Shown piece by piece: positions 1-8,904 of a DNA stretch of 64,000 bases. Source of the DNA: Hamadaea tsunoensis DSM 44101 (lineage in GTDB: Bacteria > Actinomycetota > Actinomycetes > Mycobacteriales > Micromonosporaceae). The notes beneath the pieces were generated by a model, which was not told where the DNA came from, made no database searches, and was given only the letters and a program-made list of their open reading frames with translations. Each line of letters opens with the position of its first letter. Positions within the stretch are counted from its first letter, which is position 1. Made by a program: the position numbers and the translations under genes. The stretch is taken from positions 186,001 through 250,000 of the forward strand of contig NZ_AUAX01000005.1 in assembly GCF_000428945.1 (NCBI RefSeq), read 5' to 3'.

Positions 1-29
1 GCGCGGGCGGCAACGCCCCCGACCGGCCG

Positions 30-962
30 GTGACGGCTGCACGGCGGGCCACGAAGGCAGTGATCCCCGCTGCCGGACTGGCCACGCGATTCCTGCCCGC
101 CACCAAGGCCGTCCCCAAGGAACTCCTGCCCGTCGTCGACCGCCCGGTGCTCCAGTACATCGTCGAAGAGGCCGCCAGCGCCTCGATCAACGACATCCTC
201 CTGGTCACCGGCCGGGGTAAGACCAGCATGGTCGACCACTTCGACCGCAACCCGTACCTCGAGTCCCGGCTGGAGGCCAAGGGAGACATCGCGCGGCTCA
301 ACGCCGTGCGGCGTACGTCCGAACTGGCCGAGATCTACACCTGCCGGCAGGGCGAGCCGCTGGGCCTCGGCCACGCCGTCTCGTACGCCGAGTCGCACGT
401 GGGCGGGGAGCCGTTCGCGGTCCTGCTGGCCGACGAGTTCTGCGCGGAGGACGAGCCGCTGCTGCCCTCGATGCTCGATCTGCAGGCGCAGACCGGCGGA
501 ATAGTCCTGTCCTTCATCGAGATTCCCGAGGACCAGGTCAACCGTTACGGCATCGCGTCGGTCGAGGAGGTCGATCCGTCACTTGCCGCCGTCAGCGACG
601 CTGGATCCGTGGTGAAGGTGACCGGGCTCGTGGAGAAGCCGCCGGTCGGCGAGGCGCCCAGCAATCTCGCCGTCGTCGGCCGCTACGTGCTGCCCTTCTC
701 CATCTTCGACGCCATCCGGCGGACCAAGCCGGGCAGCGGCGGCGAGATCCAGCTGACCGACGCCATGGCGATCCTGCTCGCCGAAGGCACGCCGGTGCAC
801 GGCATCGTCTACCGCGGCCACCGCTACGACACCGGCATCCCGCTCGGCTACCTCCAGGCGACCGTGCAGCTGGCCTGCGAACGCGAGGACCTCGGCCCGG
901 CGTTCCGCCAGTGGCTGGTCGACTACCTCGCCGGCAGCAGTCCAGCCGGAGGCGCCTCTTAG
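30..962 (+). CDS. galU: UTP--glucose-1-phosphate uridylyltransferase
   Basis: Cytosolic enzyme making UDP-glucose from UTP and glucose 1-phosphate, the precursor for wall and capsular glycans and for the Leloir pathway (galK and galE lie about 37-41 kb further on). The 310-residue product has the nucleotide-binding start GLATRFLPATKAVPKE (residues 16-31), a LADE metal-site motif near 132, VEKPP near 201 and GEIQLTD near 238, in the order and at the length usual for bacterial GalU. GTG start. It is the first of four same-strand genes galU-moeA-rimJ-glpR, with 21 bp to moeA. The left edge of the window cuts off any view of its promoter. Function is secure. Confidence 0.95.
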   Translation: MTAARRATKAVIPAAGLATRFLPATKAVPKELLPVVDRPVLQYIVEEAASASINDILLVTGRGKTSMVDHFDRNPYLESRLEAKGDIARLNAVRRTSELAEIYTCRQGEPLGLGHAVSYAESHVGGEPFAVLLADEFCAEDEPLLPSMLDLQAQTGGIVLSFIEIPEDQVNRYGIASVEEVDPSLAAVSDAGSVVKVTGLVEKPPVGEAPSNLAVVGRYVLPFSIFDAIRRTKPGSGGEIQLTDAMAILLAEGTPVHGIVYRGHRYDTGIPLGYLQATVQLACEREDLGPAFRQWLVDYLAGSSPAGGAS

Positions 963-983
963 GCGGATCGGGATGACGCAGAG

Positions 984-2264
984 ATGACCGCAACGGCCGA
1001 GTTCGACGCGGCGTCAGCAGCCGAGCTGACGCCGCTCGCCGACTACCTGGGCAGCGTGCTGCGCAGGCTCAGGGCGCTGCCGGCGCTCGACCTCGACCTG
1101 ACGCAGGCGCACGGCAACGTGCTCGCCGAGAACGTCCTCGCGCCGCATCCCTACCCCGCCTTCGACCAGGCCGGCATCGACGGGTACGCGTGCCGGGCGG
1201 ACGATCTCGTGCCGCCCGGCCCCGGCCGGCCGGTACGCCTGAACGTCGTCGGCGATCTCGGCGCGGCCAGCTGGCGGCCGGCCCGGCTGACCCCGAACTC
1301 GTGTTTCTCCGTGGCGGCCGGTGCGCCGCTGCCGATCGGCGCGGACGTGATCGTCCCCGTCGACTGGACCGACCAGGGCATGGCCGCCGTCGAGATCGCC
1401 CGCGTACCCAAGCGCGGTTACGGCGTACGCCGGGCGGGCGAGGAGATCGCGGCCGGGACGGTCCTGGCCCGCGGCGGCTCGGTCGTCACCCCGGCGCTCG
1501 TGGCTGTCCTCGCGGCCAGTGGCATCGGCCACGTCGTCGTGCGGCCCACGCCCCGCGTCGTCATCGTGGCGACCGGCGACGAACTCGTCGAGGCGGGCCG
1601 GGTCAGCCAGCCCGGCCAGGTCGTCGACGTGAACTCGCACGCCCTGACCGCCGCGGCGGCCGAGGCTGGCGCGCACGCGTACCGGGTGGGGATCTGCGAC
1701 GACGATCCGGAGGGCCTGCGCAGCCTGCTGGAGGACCAGACGCTGCGGGCCGACCTGATCATCACCACCGGCGGCACCGGGACCGGTCCGGGCGACATGG
1801 TGCGCCGCATCCTGTCCCGGCGGGACGGCAGCCGGAGCGGTTCGGTGACCTTCACGGAGGTCTCCCTGTACCCGAGCTCGGTGCTGGGCTTCGGCACCTA
1901 CGGCACGGCCGAGGAGGTGCCGATCGTGTGCCTGCCCGGCGACCCCGGCGCCGCCCTGATCGGCTTCGAGGTGCTCGCCCGCCCGGCGATCCAGCTGCTG
2001 GCCGGCGCCGAGCCGGTGTTCCGCCCGTCCGTACGCGGGCACCTCCTGGAGACGGTGACCTCCCCTCCGGGGCTGCGCGAATTCCGGCCCGCTCTGGTGG
2101 CCGAGCGCCGCGGCGGCGGCTACACCGTGCAGCCTTTGGCCGGCGGACCGCGTACGCTGGCGGGGCTGGCCGAAGCGAACGGCCTGCTGGTCCTCGGCGA
2201 GCGGGTGACGACCGCCCCCGCCGGGTCGACTGTGGACGTTCTGCTGCTGGACAGGCGACGATGA
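984..2264 (+). CDS. moeA: MoeA/gephyrin-like protein (molybdopterin molybdotransferase or Glp)
   Basis: MoeA inserts molybdate into molybdopterin. In corynebacteria the copy in this gene context (Glp) instead binds FtsZ and a membrane receptor. The 426 residues show GIDGYA near 64, ATGDELVEAG near 195 (the Glu of GDEL is catalytic in MoeA), TTGGTGTGPGD near 260 and LPGDP (usually LPGNP) near 316. Most MoeA active-site positions are therefore kept, so catalysis is not excluded. The stop overlaps the rimJ start as ATGA, so the two are translationally coupled. Its position between galU and rimJ-glpR, with no other molybdenum cofactor gene in the window, favours the division role. Family certain; role inferred. 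Confidence 0.9.
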   Translation: MTATAEFDAASAAELTPLADYLGSVLRRLRALPALDLDLTQAHGNVLAENVLAPHPYPAFDQAGIDGYACRADDLVPPGPGRPVRLNVVGDLGAASWRPARLTPNSCFSVAAGAPLPIGADVIVPVDWTDQGMAAVEIARVPKRGYGVRRAGEEIAAGTVLARGGSVVTPALVAVLAASGIGHVVVRPTPRVVIVATGDELVEAGRVSQPGQVVDVNSHALTAAAAEAGAHAYRVGICDDDPEGLRSLLEDQTLRADLIITTGGTGTGPGDMVRRILSRRDGSRSGSVTFTEVSLYPSSVLGFGTYGTAEEVPIVCLPGDPGAALIGFEVLARPAIQLLAGAEPVFRPSVRGHLLETVTSPPGLREFRPALVAERRGGGYTVQPLAGGPRTLAGLAEANGLLVLGERVTTAPAGSTVDVLLLDRRR

Positions 2265-2890
2265 CGAGAGCCCTCGGTTATCCGACCGTGCTGCGTGACG
2301 GGCCGGTGCTGCTGCGCCCGTACAAGCGTTCCGACGCCCAGGACTGGTCCCAGGTACGCATCCGCAACCAGCCGTGGCTCGCGCCCTGGGAGGCCACGCC
2401 GATCGGGCCCTGGGCGCAGATGAACTCCCCGGCCTCGTTCCGTCTCGTCTACAAGGGACTCAAGGAGGCGGCCAAGATCGGCGAAGCCATGCCGTTCGCC
2501 ATCTGCCTCGTCGAGGACGGCCGCGAGCGCTTCGTCGGCCACATCAACCTGGGCAACATCGTGCGGCGCGCGTTCGCCTCGGCGTACTGCGGGTACTGGA
2601 TCGACTCGAGGGTCGCCGGCCAGGGCATCATGCCGACCGCGCTGGCGCTGGTCGTGGACCACGCGTTCAGCTCCGGCGGCCTGCACCGGGTCGAGGTCAA
2701 CATCCGCCCCGAGAACAAGGCCAGCCGCCGGGTCGCCGAGAAGCTCGGGCTGCGCGAGGAGGCGTACCACCCGCACTACATGTTCATCGACGGCGCCTGG
2801 CGGGACCACATCGGTTACGGCGTCACGATCGAGGACGTGCTGGCCGACGGCGGGCTGGTCCGCCGCTGGCACCGCTTACGAGCCGCCTGA
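2261..2890 (+). CDS. rimJ: GNAT acetyltransferase, RimJ type
   Basis: A 209-residue GNAT-fold acetyltransferase of the family that acetylates protein N-termini, typically ribosomal proteins, with acetyl-CoA. The acetyl-CoA loop is visible as GQGIMPTALAL near residues 121-131, followed by a RVEVNIRPENKASRRVAEKLG stretch typical of the RimJ/RimL branch (N...S..V.EK.G). The ATG overlaps the moeA stop (ATGA), which fixes the start and implies coupling. In actinobacteria this gene usually lies between the moeA/glp gene and glpR, as here. The actual substrate cannot be told from sequence. Confidence 0.85.
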   Translation: MTRALGYPTVLRDGPVLLRPYKRSDAQDWSQVRIRNQPWLAPWEATPIGPWAQMNSPASFRLVYKGLKEAAKIGEAMPFAICLVEDGRERFVGHINLGNIVRRAFASAYCGYWIDSRVAGQGIMPTALALVVDHAFSSGGLHRVEVNIRPENKASRRVAEKLGLREEAYHPHYMFIDGAWRDHIGYGVTIEDVLADGGLVRRWHRLRAA

Positions 2891-2934
2891 CCCCGCTTTA
2901 CCTGCCCTCGTCGATATCCCGCGACGCGCCGGGG

Positions 2935-2962
2935 CGGCGCGCCTGCCACCTACGGCGCGCCG
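2935..2962 (+). terminator. Hairpin between rimJ and glpR
   Basis: Perfect 9-bp inverted repeat CGGCGCGCC/GGCGCGCCG with a 10-base loop. There is no T tract, so it may be a weak terminator or an intercistronic RNA hairpin. An AT-richer stretch follows at about 2965-2995 and could hold a promoter for glpR. Confidence 0.4.
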
Positions 2963-3042
2963 CGACCTTTACCCTCGGTAAACGATCTATCTAGCGCGGG
3001 ATCCCGTCCGGGTCCCGCCGAGGAGTGACGGGAGGGGAGAGG

Positions 3043-3915
3043 GTGCCGACCTCGGTGCTCCTCGCCGTCCTCACCGCCGCGGGGCTGCTCGCTCTCGCCC
3101 CGGCGCTGGTACGCCGGTACGACGCCACCGAGCGCCTCGTGGCGGAGCGGGCGCTGTCGACCGCGCGGGTCCTGGCCAGGTCCCGGCGCCGTCGCACCGT
3201 GCCAGGACGCCTCCCGGTCAACCCGCCCCGCGCGTACATCCCCTCGCAGATCCTCGGCTCGCTCGTGGGGGCGTACACGCCGGTGTCGGCGGTCCCGATG
3301 GTCAGCGCCATCCCCGTCTCCACCCCGGCCCGCTCCGGACCGCGCGCCTCCTCGCGCCGCCCCACCCTCACCGTCGTCCCGCGCTCCGCCGTCCCCTACA
3401 CACTCCGCGGCGCCACCGGCGGCCGCAGCCGGGCCCGCCCGGCCGTGTACCGGCGCCGGCGCGTACTGGCCGCCCTGATCCTGTTCAACGCGGTCGAGCT
3501 GGGCGGCGTCTTCGCCGTGGGACCCGGCTTCTGGATCGGCTTCGCCGCCAGCGGCACCCTGCTCGCGGTCTACGTCGGCCACCTGCGCGGCCGCGCCCGC
3601 CAGATGCAGCGCCGCCGCGCCGCCGAAGCCGCCGAGGCCCGCTGGCTCGAAGAGCAGCAAGCCGAGGTACGCCGCGCGCAGCGCCGCCGCGCCACCGCCC
3701 GCCGGGAAGCGGCCCGCCTCCTCCAGGAAGAACTGGTACGCCAGCGTGCCGCCCTCATGCTCTCCCTCCAGGAGACGCAGGAGCTGCCCAAGGCGGTCGG
3801 AGCGGAGCAGTCGGCACCGGTGCTGTCCTACCGCGCCCCCAGCCCGCGAGGATCACGCGTACGCGGAAAGCCCTACTCCGCCGGCCCGGCCGACTCGCGC
3901 GGCAGCTCCCGATGA
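3043..3915 (+). CDS. glpR: Membrane/coiled-coil protein, GlpR/SepX-like
   Basis: Predicted inner-membrane protein of 290 residues. One membrane segment lies at the extreme N-terminus (about 2-22, TSVLLAVLTAAGLLALAPAL), followed by a basic, Pro/Ser-rich cytoplasmic stretch of about 120 residues. Two closely spaced membrane segments (about 142-182) come next, then a charged Arg/Glu/Ala coiled coil (about 186-240) and a low-complexity tail. This topology and the galU-moeA-rimJ neighbourhood match GlpR of Corynebacterium and SepX of Streptomyces, membrane receptors for the gephyrin-like Glp at the divisome. An in-frame GTG exists at 3025, but I chose GTG 3043 because a GGAGGGGAGA ribosome site sits just before it. 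Assignment rests on context and topology, not on a conserved catalytic motif. Confidence 0.75.
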   Translation: MPTSVLLAVLTAAGLLALAPALVRRYDATERLVAERALSTARVLARSRRRRTVPGRLPVNPPRAYIPSQILGSLVGAYTPVSAVPMVSAIPVSTPARSGPRASSRRPTLTVVPRSAVPYTLRGATGGRSRARPAVYRRRRVLAALILFNAVELGGVFAVGPGFWIGFAASGTLLAVYVGHLRGRARQMQRRRAAEAAEARWLEEQQAEVRRAQRRRATARREAARLLQEELVRQRAALMLSLQETQELPKAVGAEQSAPVLSYRAPSPRGSRVRGKPYSAGPADSRGSSR

Positions 3916-4011
3916 GCGTCGCGACCGGGTGAACACGACGCGGCGGGGTGATTCGCGCATGGGCGGGCAGACCTGCTAACCTTGGCGCCGGTCCGGAAAC
4001 GGATCGCACCG

Positions 4012-4085
4012 GGGGACGTGGCGCAGCCCGGTAGCGCACCTCGTTCGCATCGAGGGGGTCAGGGGTTCGAATCCCCTCGTCTCCA
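4012..4085 (+). tRNA. tRNA-Ala (anticodon CGC)
   Basis: Cloverleaf folds by eye: acceptor GGGGACG (4012-4018) with CGTCTCC (4078-4084), anticodon stem CCTCG/CGAGG (4039-4043/4051-4055) with loop TTCGCAT, T arm AGGGG/CCCCT around TTCGAAT. Anticodon CGC at 4046-4048 reads GCG (Ala). The 3' CCA is not encoded. A likely -10, TAACCT, lies near 3977. Confidence 0.95.
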
Positions 4086-4093
4086 CACTGAGC

Positions 4094-4124
4094 AAGGCCC
4101 TGAGCGTTCATCGCTCAGGGCCTT
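4094..4124 (+). terminator. Terminator of tRNA-Ala
   Basis: Perfect 13-bp stem AAGGCCCTGAGCG/CGCTCAGGGCCTT with loop TTCAT, beginning 9 bases after the tRNA. No long T run follows, as is common in GC-rich actinobacteria. Confidence 0.85.
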
Positions 4125-4289
4125 CGTCGTTGTGCCGCGGCCTGTTCGCCTCGCCCGGTCCCCAGCCCGCGCCCCCAGCCCGGTTCCCCGTCCGCGACGC
4201 GAGTAGGCCGTTCGACCTATGGGCTGTAGTTGCGCGAGAGTCCTATATTTCCGCCCGCAAGCTCTGCATTCCGTGAACGGGGAGATCAC

Positions 4290-6740
4290 ATGCGGGCTCT
4301 TCATGGCGCCCTCGCCTCCGCAGTCGTCCTCGCGCTGACCGGTGTTGCCGCACCGGCGCAGGCCGCGGGCCCGACAGCGCCCTACACAGCCCTCTACGTC
4401 GACGGTTCCACCGGATCATGGTGGCACCAGGGATCGCTCGCGTACGACGCGACGAACGGGTCGACGTTCACGGTCGGCGCCACCGGCACCGACCAGGTCG
4501 ACTTCCGAGCCGACCGCGGCACCGACAACTGGGTGATCCACGTGGCTCCGCCCACCGGATCCACCTGGACCGCCGGCACCGACTACGAGCTCAGCCTCGT
4601 ACCCGACGCGGCGAAGGCGTACATCGACGTCGCCCACGCGGGTGCGACCTGCGACGAGGCGCCGGGCACGTTGCACGTGGAAGACGTCGTCCGCGGCAGC
4701 GGCGGAGCCCTGACCGGGTTCGCCGCGACGTTCGTCCTCTCGTGCTTCTCGAACTACCAGGATCTGCACGGTGAGATCCGCTGGAACTCCGGCACGGCGT
4801 ACGCCGGAGCGGGTACCGACCTGATGGCCTACGATTTCGGGTCGCGTCTCGTCGGCAGCGGACCGGTCAGCAAGACGTTCACCGTCACGTCGCTCGGCGC
4901 GGGGCCGGTCGTCTTCGGCGACCCGACCTTCATCGAGAACAGCGGCTCGTACGCGATCTCGCAGAACTCGTGCACCGGGGCGTCCCTGGCGTACGGGGAG
5001 ACCTGCACGATCACCGTGACGGCGCACTCGACCAAGCTCAGCGGCGACTGGACCCTGCTCAAACTGGCCGACAACACGTCGCTCGGCGCCCGCTGGTTCC
5101 AGCTCGGCATGAACGGCGTCGATCCGCGTACCGTGACGGTGTCGCCGGGCTTCCTGAGCTTCGACGGCCAGATCCTGTACGAGCTCGGCGCGCCCCAGCG
5201 GGTGACGGTGACCGGCACCGGAGACACGCCGGACACCTTCACGCCGGCCACGATCACGGGTACGGACGCGGCGAACTTCTTCGTCACGACCGACACCTGC
5301 AAGGGTGTCAGCCTCGCGAAGAACCAGACCTGCTACGTCGAGGTCGCGGCCAAGCCGCTGAGCACCGCGTACCCGAAGTATGCGACGCTGGAGCTGCATG
5401 ACAACAGCCTCACGCCGACCAAGTCGGTGCAGCTGACGCTCTACTACGTCACCCAGGGATTCCGGGGGACGTACAGCCCGGTCACGCCCGCGCGGATCCT
5501 CGACACCCGCTCGGGTCTCGGCGCGCCCAAGAGCATCGTCCACTCCGGCAACGTGGTTCATCTCCAGGTCCTCGGCCAGGGCGGCCTGCCGTTCAACGGC
5601 GTCTCCGCGGTCGTGCTGAACCTGACGGTGACCGGCCCGATCGGCTCCGGCTTCCTGACGGCGTACCCGTCGGACGTCGCGCGGCCGACCGCGTCCTCGC
5701 TCAACTACGTCAAGGGCGGCCTGCGGTCGAACTCCGTGACCGTGCCCGTCGGGGCGGACGGCGCGGTGAACATCTACGCGTCCACCGCGACGCACATCGT
5801 GGCCGATGTCAACGGCTGGTACGCGGGCTCCGCCTACTACCAGTCGGGCCAGCTCGCCGGGCAGCTCCAGCCGGTCGAGCCCTACCGGCTCTTCGACAGC
5901 CGGTCGGACTGGGGCGAGCCGCTTCCCGCGGGCTACTACGCCCAGCTCGCCGACGACTACGGCACGGCGAACTCGCACATCCGCGCGTTCGTCGTCAACA
6001 TCACGGCGGTGTCCCCCCGGGCGGCCGGCTTCCTGACCGCGTGGGACGGCAACGGCACCAACCCGAGTACGTCGACGGTCAACTACACGAAGGGCGGCGT
6101 CACGCCGAACTTCGCGATCGTGCCGGTCGGCCCGTGCACCATCTGCACCGGCAAGTACTACGGGCTTCCGTCGATCAGCATCTTCAGTCCGCAGACCACG
6201 CACGTCGTGGTGGACGTCGTCGGCCTCATCGACGACGGCACGCTGCCGGACGGCCTGCGGTTCACGCCGCAGACGCCGCAGCGCATCGTGGACAGCCGCA
6301 GCGCGCTCGGGCTGACCGGACCGCTGGGAGGCGCCTCGACCGCCACCGTCACGGCACCGGGCTCGGTGCTGCCGGCGGCGACGCAGGCGCTCATGCTGAA
6401 CGCGACGGGGATCCAGCCCACCGCCAACACCTACATGTCCCTGTGGCCGACCGGGCTCGCCCGGCCGACCGTCAGCACGCTCAACCTCGGCAAGGGTGAG
6501 ATCGCGGCCAACGCGTCGCTGACCCTGCTGGGCGGGTCGGGGATCAACCAGTTCGACATCTACAACAACTCCGGCACCGCCCACGCGGTCGTCGACGTCG
6601 TCGGTGCGTTCTGGCTCTATCCCGGTACCGCGAGCCCGTCCTTCGGCCAAGGCGTACTCGGTGGGGCCGCGGGCCCGCGCCGGGCGGCGCCGGGCGTGGT
6701 CGGCCTCGGTACGCCTGCACCGCTTCCGCACAAGGCGTGA
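4290..6740 (+). CDS. Large secreted protein with choice-of-anchor D-like and three surface repeats
   Basis: Predicted exported protein of 816 residues. The N-terminus MRALHGALASAVVLALTGV followed by APAQAA is a clear Sec signal peptide. An Ig-like region around residues 190-260 (TFTVTSLGAGPVVFGDP...CTGASLAYGETCTITV) resembles choice-of-anchor D/ASH domains. Three repeats of about 130 residues start near 397, 526 and 660, each opening with PARILDTRSG-like motifs (PYRLFDSRSD, PQRIVDSRSA) and carrying a later LNYxKGGxxxN and a closing HxVADVNGWY/VVDVVG motif. These occur in many actinobacterial secreted proteins of unknown role. No LPXTG or C-terminal membrane anchor is seen. ATG 4290 follows GGGGAG; a TATATT -10 lies at 4244-4249. 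An in-frame upstream TTG at 4230 is rejected because the signal peptide would be buried. Confidence 0.75.
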   Translation: MRALHGALASAVVLALTGVAAPAQAAGPTAPYTALYVDGSTGSWWHQGSLAYDATNGSTFTVGATGTDQVDFRADRGTDNWVIHVAPPTGSTWTAGTDYELSLVPDAAKAYIDVAHAGATCDEAPGTLHVEDVVRGSGGALTGFAATFVLSCFSNYQDLHGEIRWNSGTAYAGAGTDLMAYDFGSRLVGSGPVSKTFTVTSLGAGPVVFGDPTFIENSGSYAISQNSCTGASLAYGETCTITVTAHSTKLSGDWTLLKLADNTSLGARWFQLGMNGVDPRTVTVSPGFLSFDGQILYELGAPQRVTVTGTGDTPDTFTPATITGTDAANFFVTTDTCKGVSLAKNQTCYVEVAAKPLSTAYPKYATLELHDNSLTPTKSVQLTLYYVTQGFRGTYSPVTPARILDTRSGLGAPKSIVHSGNVVHLQVLGQGGLPFNGVSAVVLNLTVTGPIGSGFLTAYPSDVARPTASSLNYVKGGLRSNSVTVPVGADGAVNIYASTATHIVADVNGWYAGSAYYQSGQLAGQLQPVEPYRLFDSRSDWGEPLPAGYYAQLADDYGTANSHIRAFVVNITAVSPRAAGFLTAWDGNGTNPSTSTVNYTKGGVTPNFAIVPVGPCTICTGKYYGLPSISIFSPQTTHVVVDVVGLIDDGTLPDGLRFTPQTPQRIVDSRSALGLTGPLGGASTATVTAPGSVLPAATQALMLNATGIQPTANTYMSLWPTGLARPTVSTLNLGKGEIAANASLTLLGGSGINQFDIYNNSGTAHAVVDVVGAFWLYPGTASPSFGQGVLGGAAGPRRAAPGVVGLGTPAPLPHKA

Positions 6741-6750
6741 CGTGCACGGC

Positions 6751-6784
6751 AAGCCGCCTCGGGCCGATCGGCTCGGGGCGGCTT
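6751..6784 (+). terminator. Strong terminator after the secreted repeat protein
   Basis: Fifteen-bp stem (AAGCCGCCTCGGGCC paired with GGCTCGGGGCGGCTT, two G.T wobbles) around the tetraloop GATC, ending in CTTCCCGTTTT. It starts 10 bases after the stop codon. Confidence 0.85.
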
Positions 6785-6910
6785 CCCGTTTTCCGGGCGG
6801 GCGCGGAAGGCGAGCGGCGAGACCGTTTCCCGACTGTCGGAGGGCGTTGCGCTCCTGGCCGCCTCGACTACGCTCGATCGAGTGCGCCCGCCGACCCCCG
6901 AGGAGCGCCG

Positions 6911-7780
6911 ATGTCTGTCGAAGGCGTGGACTATGCGTTCCCGCCCCTGCCTTCCCCCTCATCGCTGGTCGCCGCGGGCAAGCAGTTCGCCTGCCGGTAC
7001 GGCGGCCCGGGCTCGGACGGCAAGCAGCTGCACGCCGCCGAGCGGGACGCCCTGCACAACGCGGGCCTCGGGATCGTGGCGAACGCCGAAGGCGCGGCCG
7101 ACGGCCTGCTGGGCGGCTACAGCACCGGTGTGAGCTGGGCGAACAGCGCGCTTGACCATTTCGCGGCGCTGGGGCTGCCCGACAGCCGGCCGATCTACCT
7201 GAGCGCCGACTTCGACATGACGGCGAGCCAGTGGAAGGCGGTCGCCAACGGTCTGCGCGGTGCCGCGAGCGTCCTCGGCCTGTCGCGGGTGGGCGTGTAC
7301 GGCGGGTACAACGCCATGGTGTGGGCGCGCCGGGACGGTGTGGCGCGCTGGTTCTGGCAGACGTACGCGTGGTCCGGCGGCCGGTGGGCGGCGGGCAATC
7401 ACCTCGAGCAGTACAAGGTCGGCGCCACGATCGGCGGAGCCGACTGCGATCTGAATCGGGCCATGGTGCCGGACTATGGCCAGTGGACGGGAGACGACGA
7501 CATGGCGTTCATGGACGACAAGGATTTCGCGGCACTGGCGTACCGGGTGGAGGCCCTGGTGAGCGGCCGGGACACCGTGGTCGGCGGCCCGACCAAGGGC
7601 GAGAAGGTGCTGACCTGGAACAAGATCGCCGCCACCCTCGCCACCAATCAGCAGTTCCTGGACGCGATGAAGAACCAGCTGACCGGGGACGTGATCGTCG
7701 ACGGGGCACCGCTCGGGGACGCCGACAAGCCGGCCATCGTCGAAGCGGTCAAGCAGGCCCTGCGCGAGGGCGCCGTCTGA
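6911..7780 (+). CDS. DUF1906 (Rv2525c-like) glycoside hydrolase-like protein
   Basis: A 289-residue protein opening MSVEGVDYAFPPLPSP. Residues 1-190 fit the DUF1906/Rv2525c-like glycoside-hydrolase-like domain, a TIM-barrel related to phage-lysin and GH25-type enzymes: VDYAF near 6, YLSADFDM near 96, VGVYGGYNAM near 129, FWQTYAWSGG near 151 and LEQY near 168. The remaining 100 residues are an alpha-helical-looking tail (DKDFAALAYRVEALV...) seen in actinobacterial members. There is no signal peptide, although related proteins act on cell-wall or surface polymers, so export route and substrate are unknown. ATG 6911 follows GAGGA; an in-frame GTG at 6737 would lie inside the upstream terminator. 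Confidence 0.75.
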   Translation: MSVEGVDYAFPPLPSPSSLVAAGKQFACRYGGPGSDGKQLHAAERDALHNAGLGIVANAEGAADGLLGGYSTGVSWANSALDHFAALGLPDSRPIYLSADFDMTASQWKAVANGLRGAASVLGLSRVGVYGGYNAMVWARRDGVARWFWQTYAWSGGRWAAGNHLEQYKVGATIGGADCDLNRAMVPDYGQWTGDDDMAFMDDKDFAALAYRVEALVSGRDTVVGGPTKGEKVLTWNKIAATLATNQQFLDAMKNQLTGDVIVDGAPLGDADKPAIVEAVKQALREGAV

Positions 7781-7839
7781 ACCGGGCCGACCTGCGTAAA
7801 CAGCCCTTGGGCTGAGGAACGCTGTGTCAGGCTGGCCCT

Positions 7840-8904
7840 ATGCCGATGCGCGCCATCTGGAAGGGCTCGGTCTCGCTCGGCCTGGTCGGGATCGCGGTGA
7901 AGCTCTACTCCGCCACGGAGGAGAAGGACATCCGCTTCCATCAGGTGCACGCCGCCGACGGGGGCCGGATCTCGATGCGCCGGGTCTGCTCGGTGGACGG
8001 CGAGGAGGTCCCGTACGCCGAGGTCGCCAAGGGTATCGAGGCCGACGACGGTGCGGTGGTGGTGCTCACCGACGAGGATCTGGCCGAGGTGCCGGTGGCG
8101 ACCGCGAAGACGATCACCGTGCTGGAGTTCGTCCCCGCCGAGCAGGTCGACCCGGTCCTGTTCGCGAAGGCCTACTACCTCGCGCCGGACGGTGCCGCAG
8201 CGGTGAAGCCGTACCTGCTGCTGCGGGAGTCGTTGCGGGATTCCGACCGGGTCGGCATCGTCAAGATCGCCCTTCGGCAGCGCGAGCATCTGGCGGCGTT
8301 GCGCGTACGCGATGACGTGCTGGTCGTGAGCATGATGCTGTGGCCGGACGAGGTACGCGAGCCGGACTTCGACCTTCTGGGCAAGGGCGCGACCCTGCGT
8401 CCGCAGGAGCGGAAGATGGCCGCCTCGCTGGTCGAGACGATGGCCGGGGACTTCCAGCCGGACGAGCAGACCGACGACTACCGGGCGGCGCTGCTGGAGT
8501 TGGTCGAGGCGAAGTTGCACGGCGGTGAGGTGGCGAGGGCGGCGCCGGAGCGGCCGACGAAGGCCGCCGACCTGCTCGCCGTGCTGACCGCCTCGGTGGA
8601 GCAGGCCCAGGGCCGGACCGTGCGGACGTCGGCGGGCGAGGCGCCGGGCCGCCGGGCGCCGGCGAAGGCGACGGCCGGGAAGAAGGCGGCGCCGGCGGCG
8701 AAGAAGGCCGCGGCAAAGAAGGCGCCGGCGAGGAAGGCTCCCGCGAAGGCCGCACCCGTGAAGAAGGCCGCTGTGAAGAAAGCTGCCGTGAAGAAGGCCG
8801 CGGCGACGAGGTCGGCGGCCGGGAAGACGGCCGGAGCCACCGCCAAGGCGGCCTCGAAGAAGGCCGCCCCGGCGAAGAAGGCACCGCGGAAGAAGGCGGC
8901 CTAG
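7840..8904 (+). CDS. ku: Non-homologous end-joining protein Ku
   Basis: Homodimeric DNA-end-binding protein for non-homologous end joining; it threads onto double-strand ends and recruits LigD. The start MRAIWKGSVSLGLVGIAVKL and the FHQVHAADGGRISMRRVCSVDGEEVPY stretch are diagnostic of bacterial Ku. The core covers residues 1-255. Residues about 268-354 form a Lys/Ala/Pro-rich tail (repeated AKKA/VKKA units), the extended basic tail that in actinobacteria aids DNA binding and end bridging. No ligD lies in the window. ATG 7840 is six bases after CAGGCT, a -10-like hexamer, so the mRNA may be leaderless; ATG 7846 is also possible. Its stop shares the palindrome CTAG with the convergent gene. 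Confidence 0.95.
   Translation: MPMRAIWKGSVSLGLVGIAVKLYSATEEKDIRFHQVHAADGGRISMRRVCSVDGEEVPYAEVAKGIEADDGAVVVLTDEDLAEVPVATAKTITVLEFVPAEQVDPVLFAKAYYLAPDGAAAVKPYLLLRESLRDSDRVGIVKIALRQREHLAALRVRDDVLVVSMMLWPDEVREPDFDLLGKGATLRPQERKMAASLVETMAGDFQPDEQTDDYRAALLELVEAKLHGGEVARAAPERPTKAADLLAVLTASVEQAQGRTVRTSAGEAPGRRAPAKATAGKKAAPAAKKAAAKKAPARKAPAKAAPVKKAAVKKAAVKKAAATRSAAGKTAGATAKAASKKAAPAKKAPRKKAA

Noticed and set aside
4416-6962. A long open frame on the minus strand opposite the secreted repeat protein (about 850 codons)
   Set aside because: Arg/Asp/Val-rich composition typical of antisense frames in GC-rich DNA, no domain, and the plus strand has a signal peptide, repeats and a ribosome site.
7840-8904. 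A complete end-joining cassette (ku with ligD)
   Set aside because: No ligase, polymerase or phosphoesterase domain is encoded anywhere in the window.
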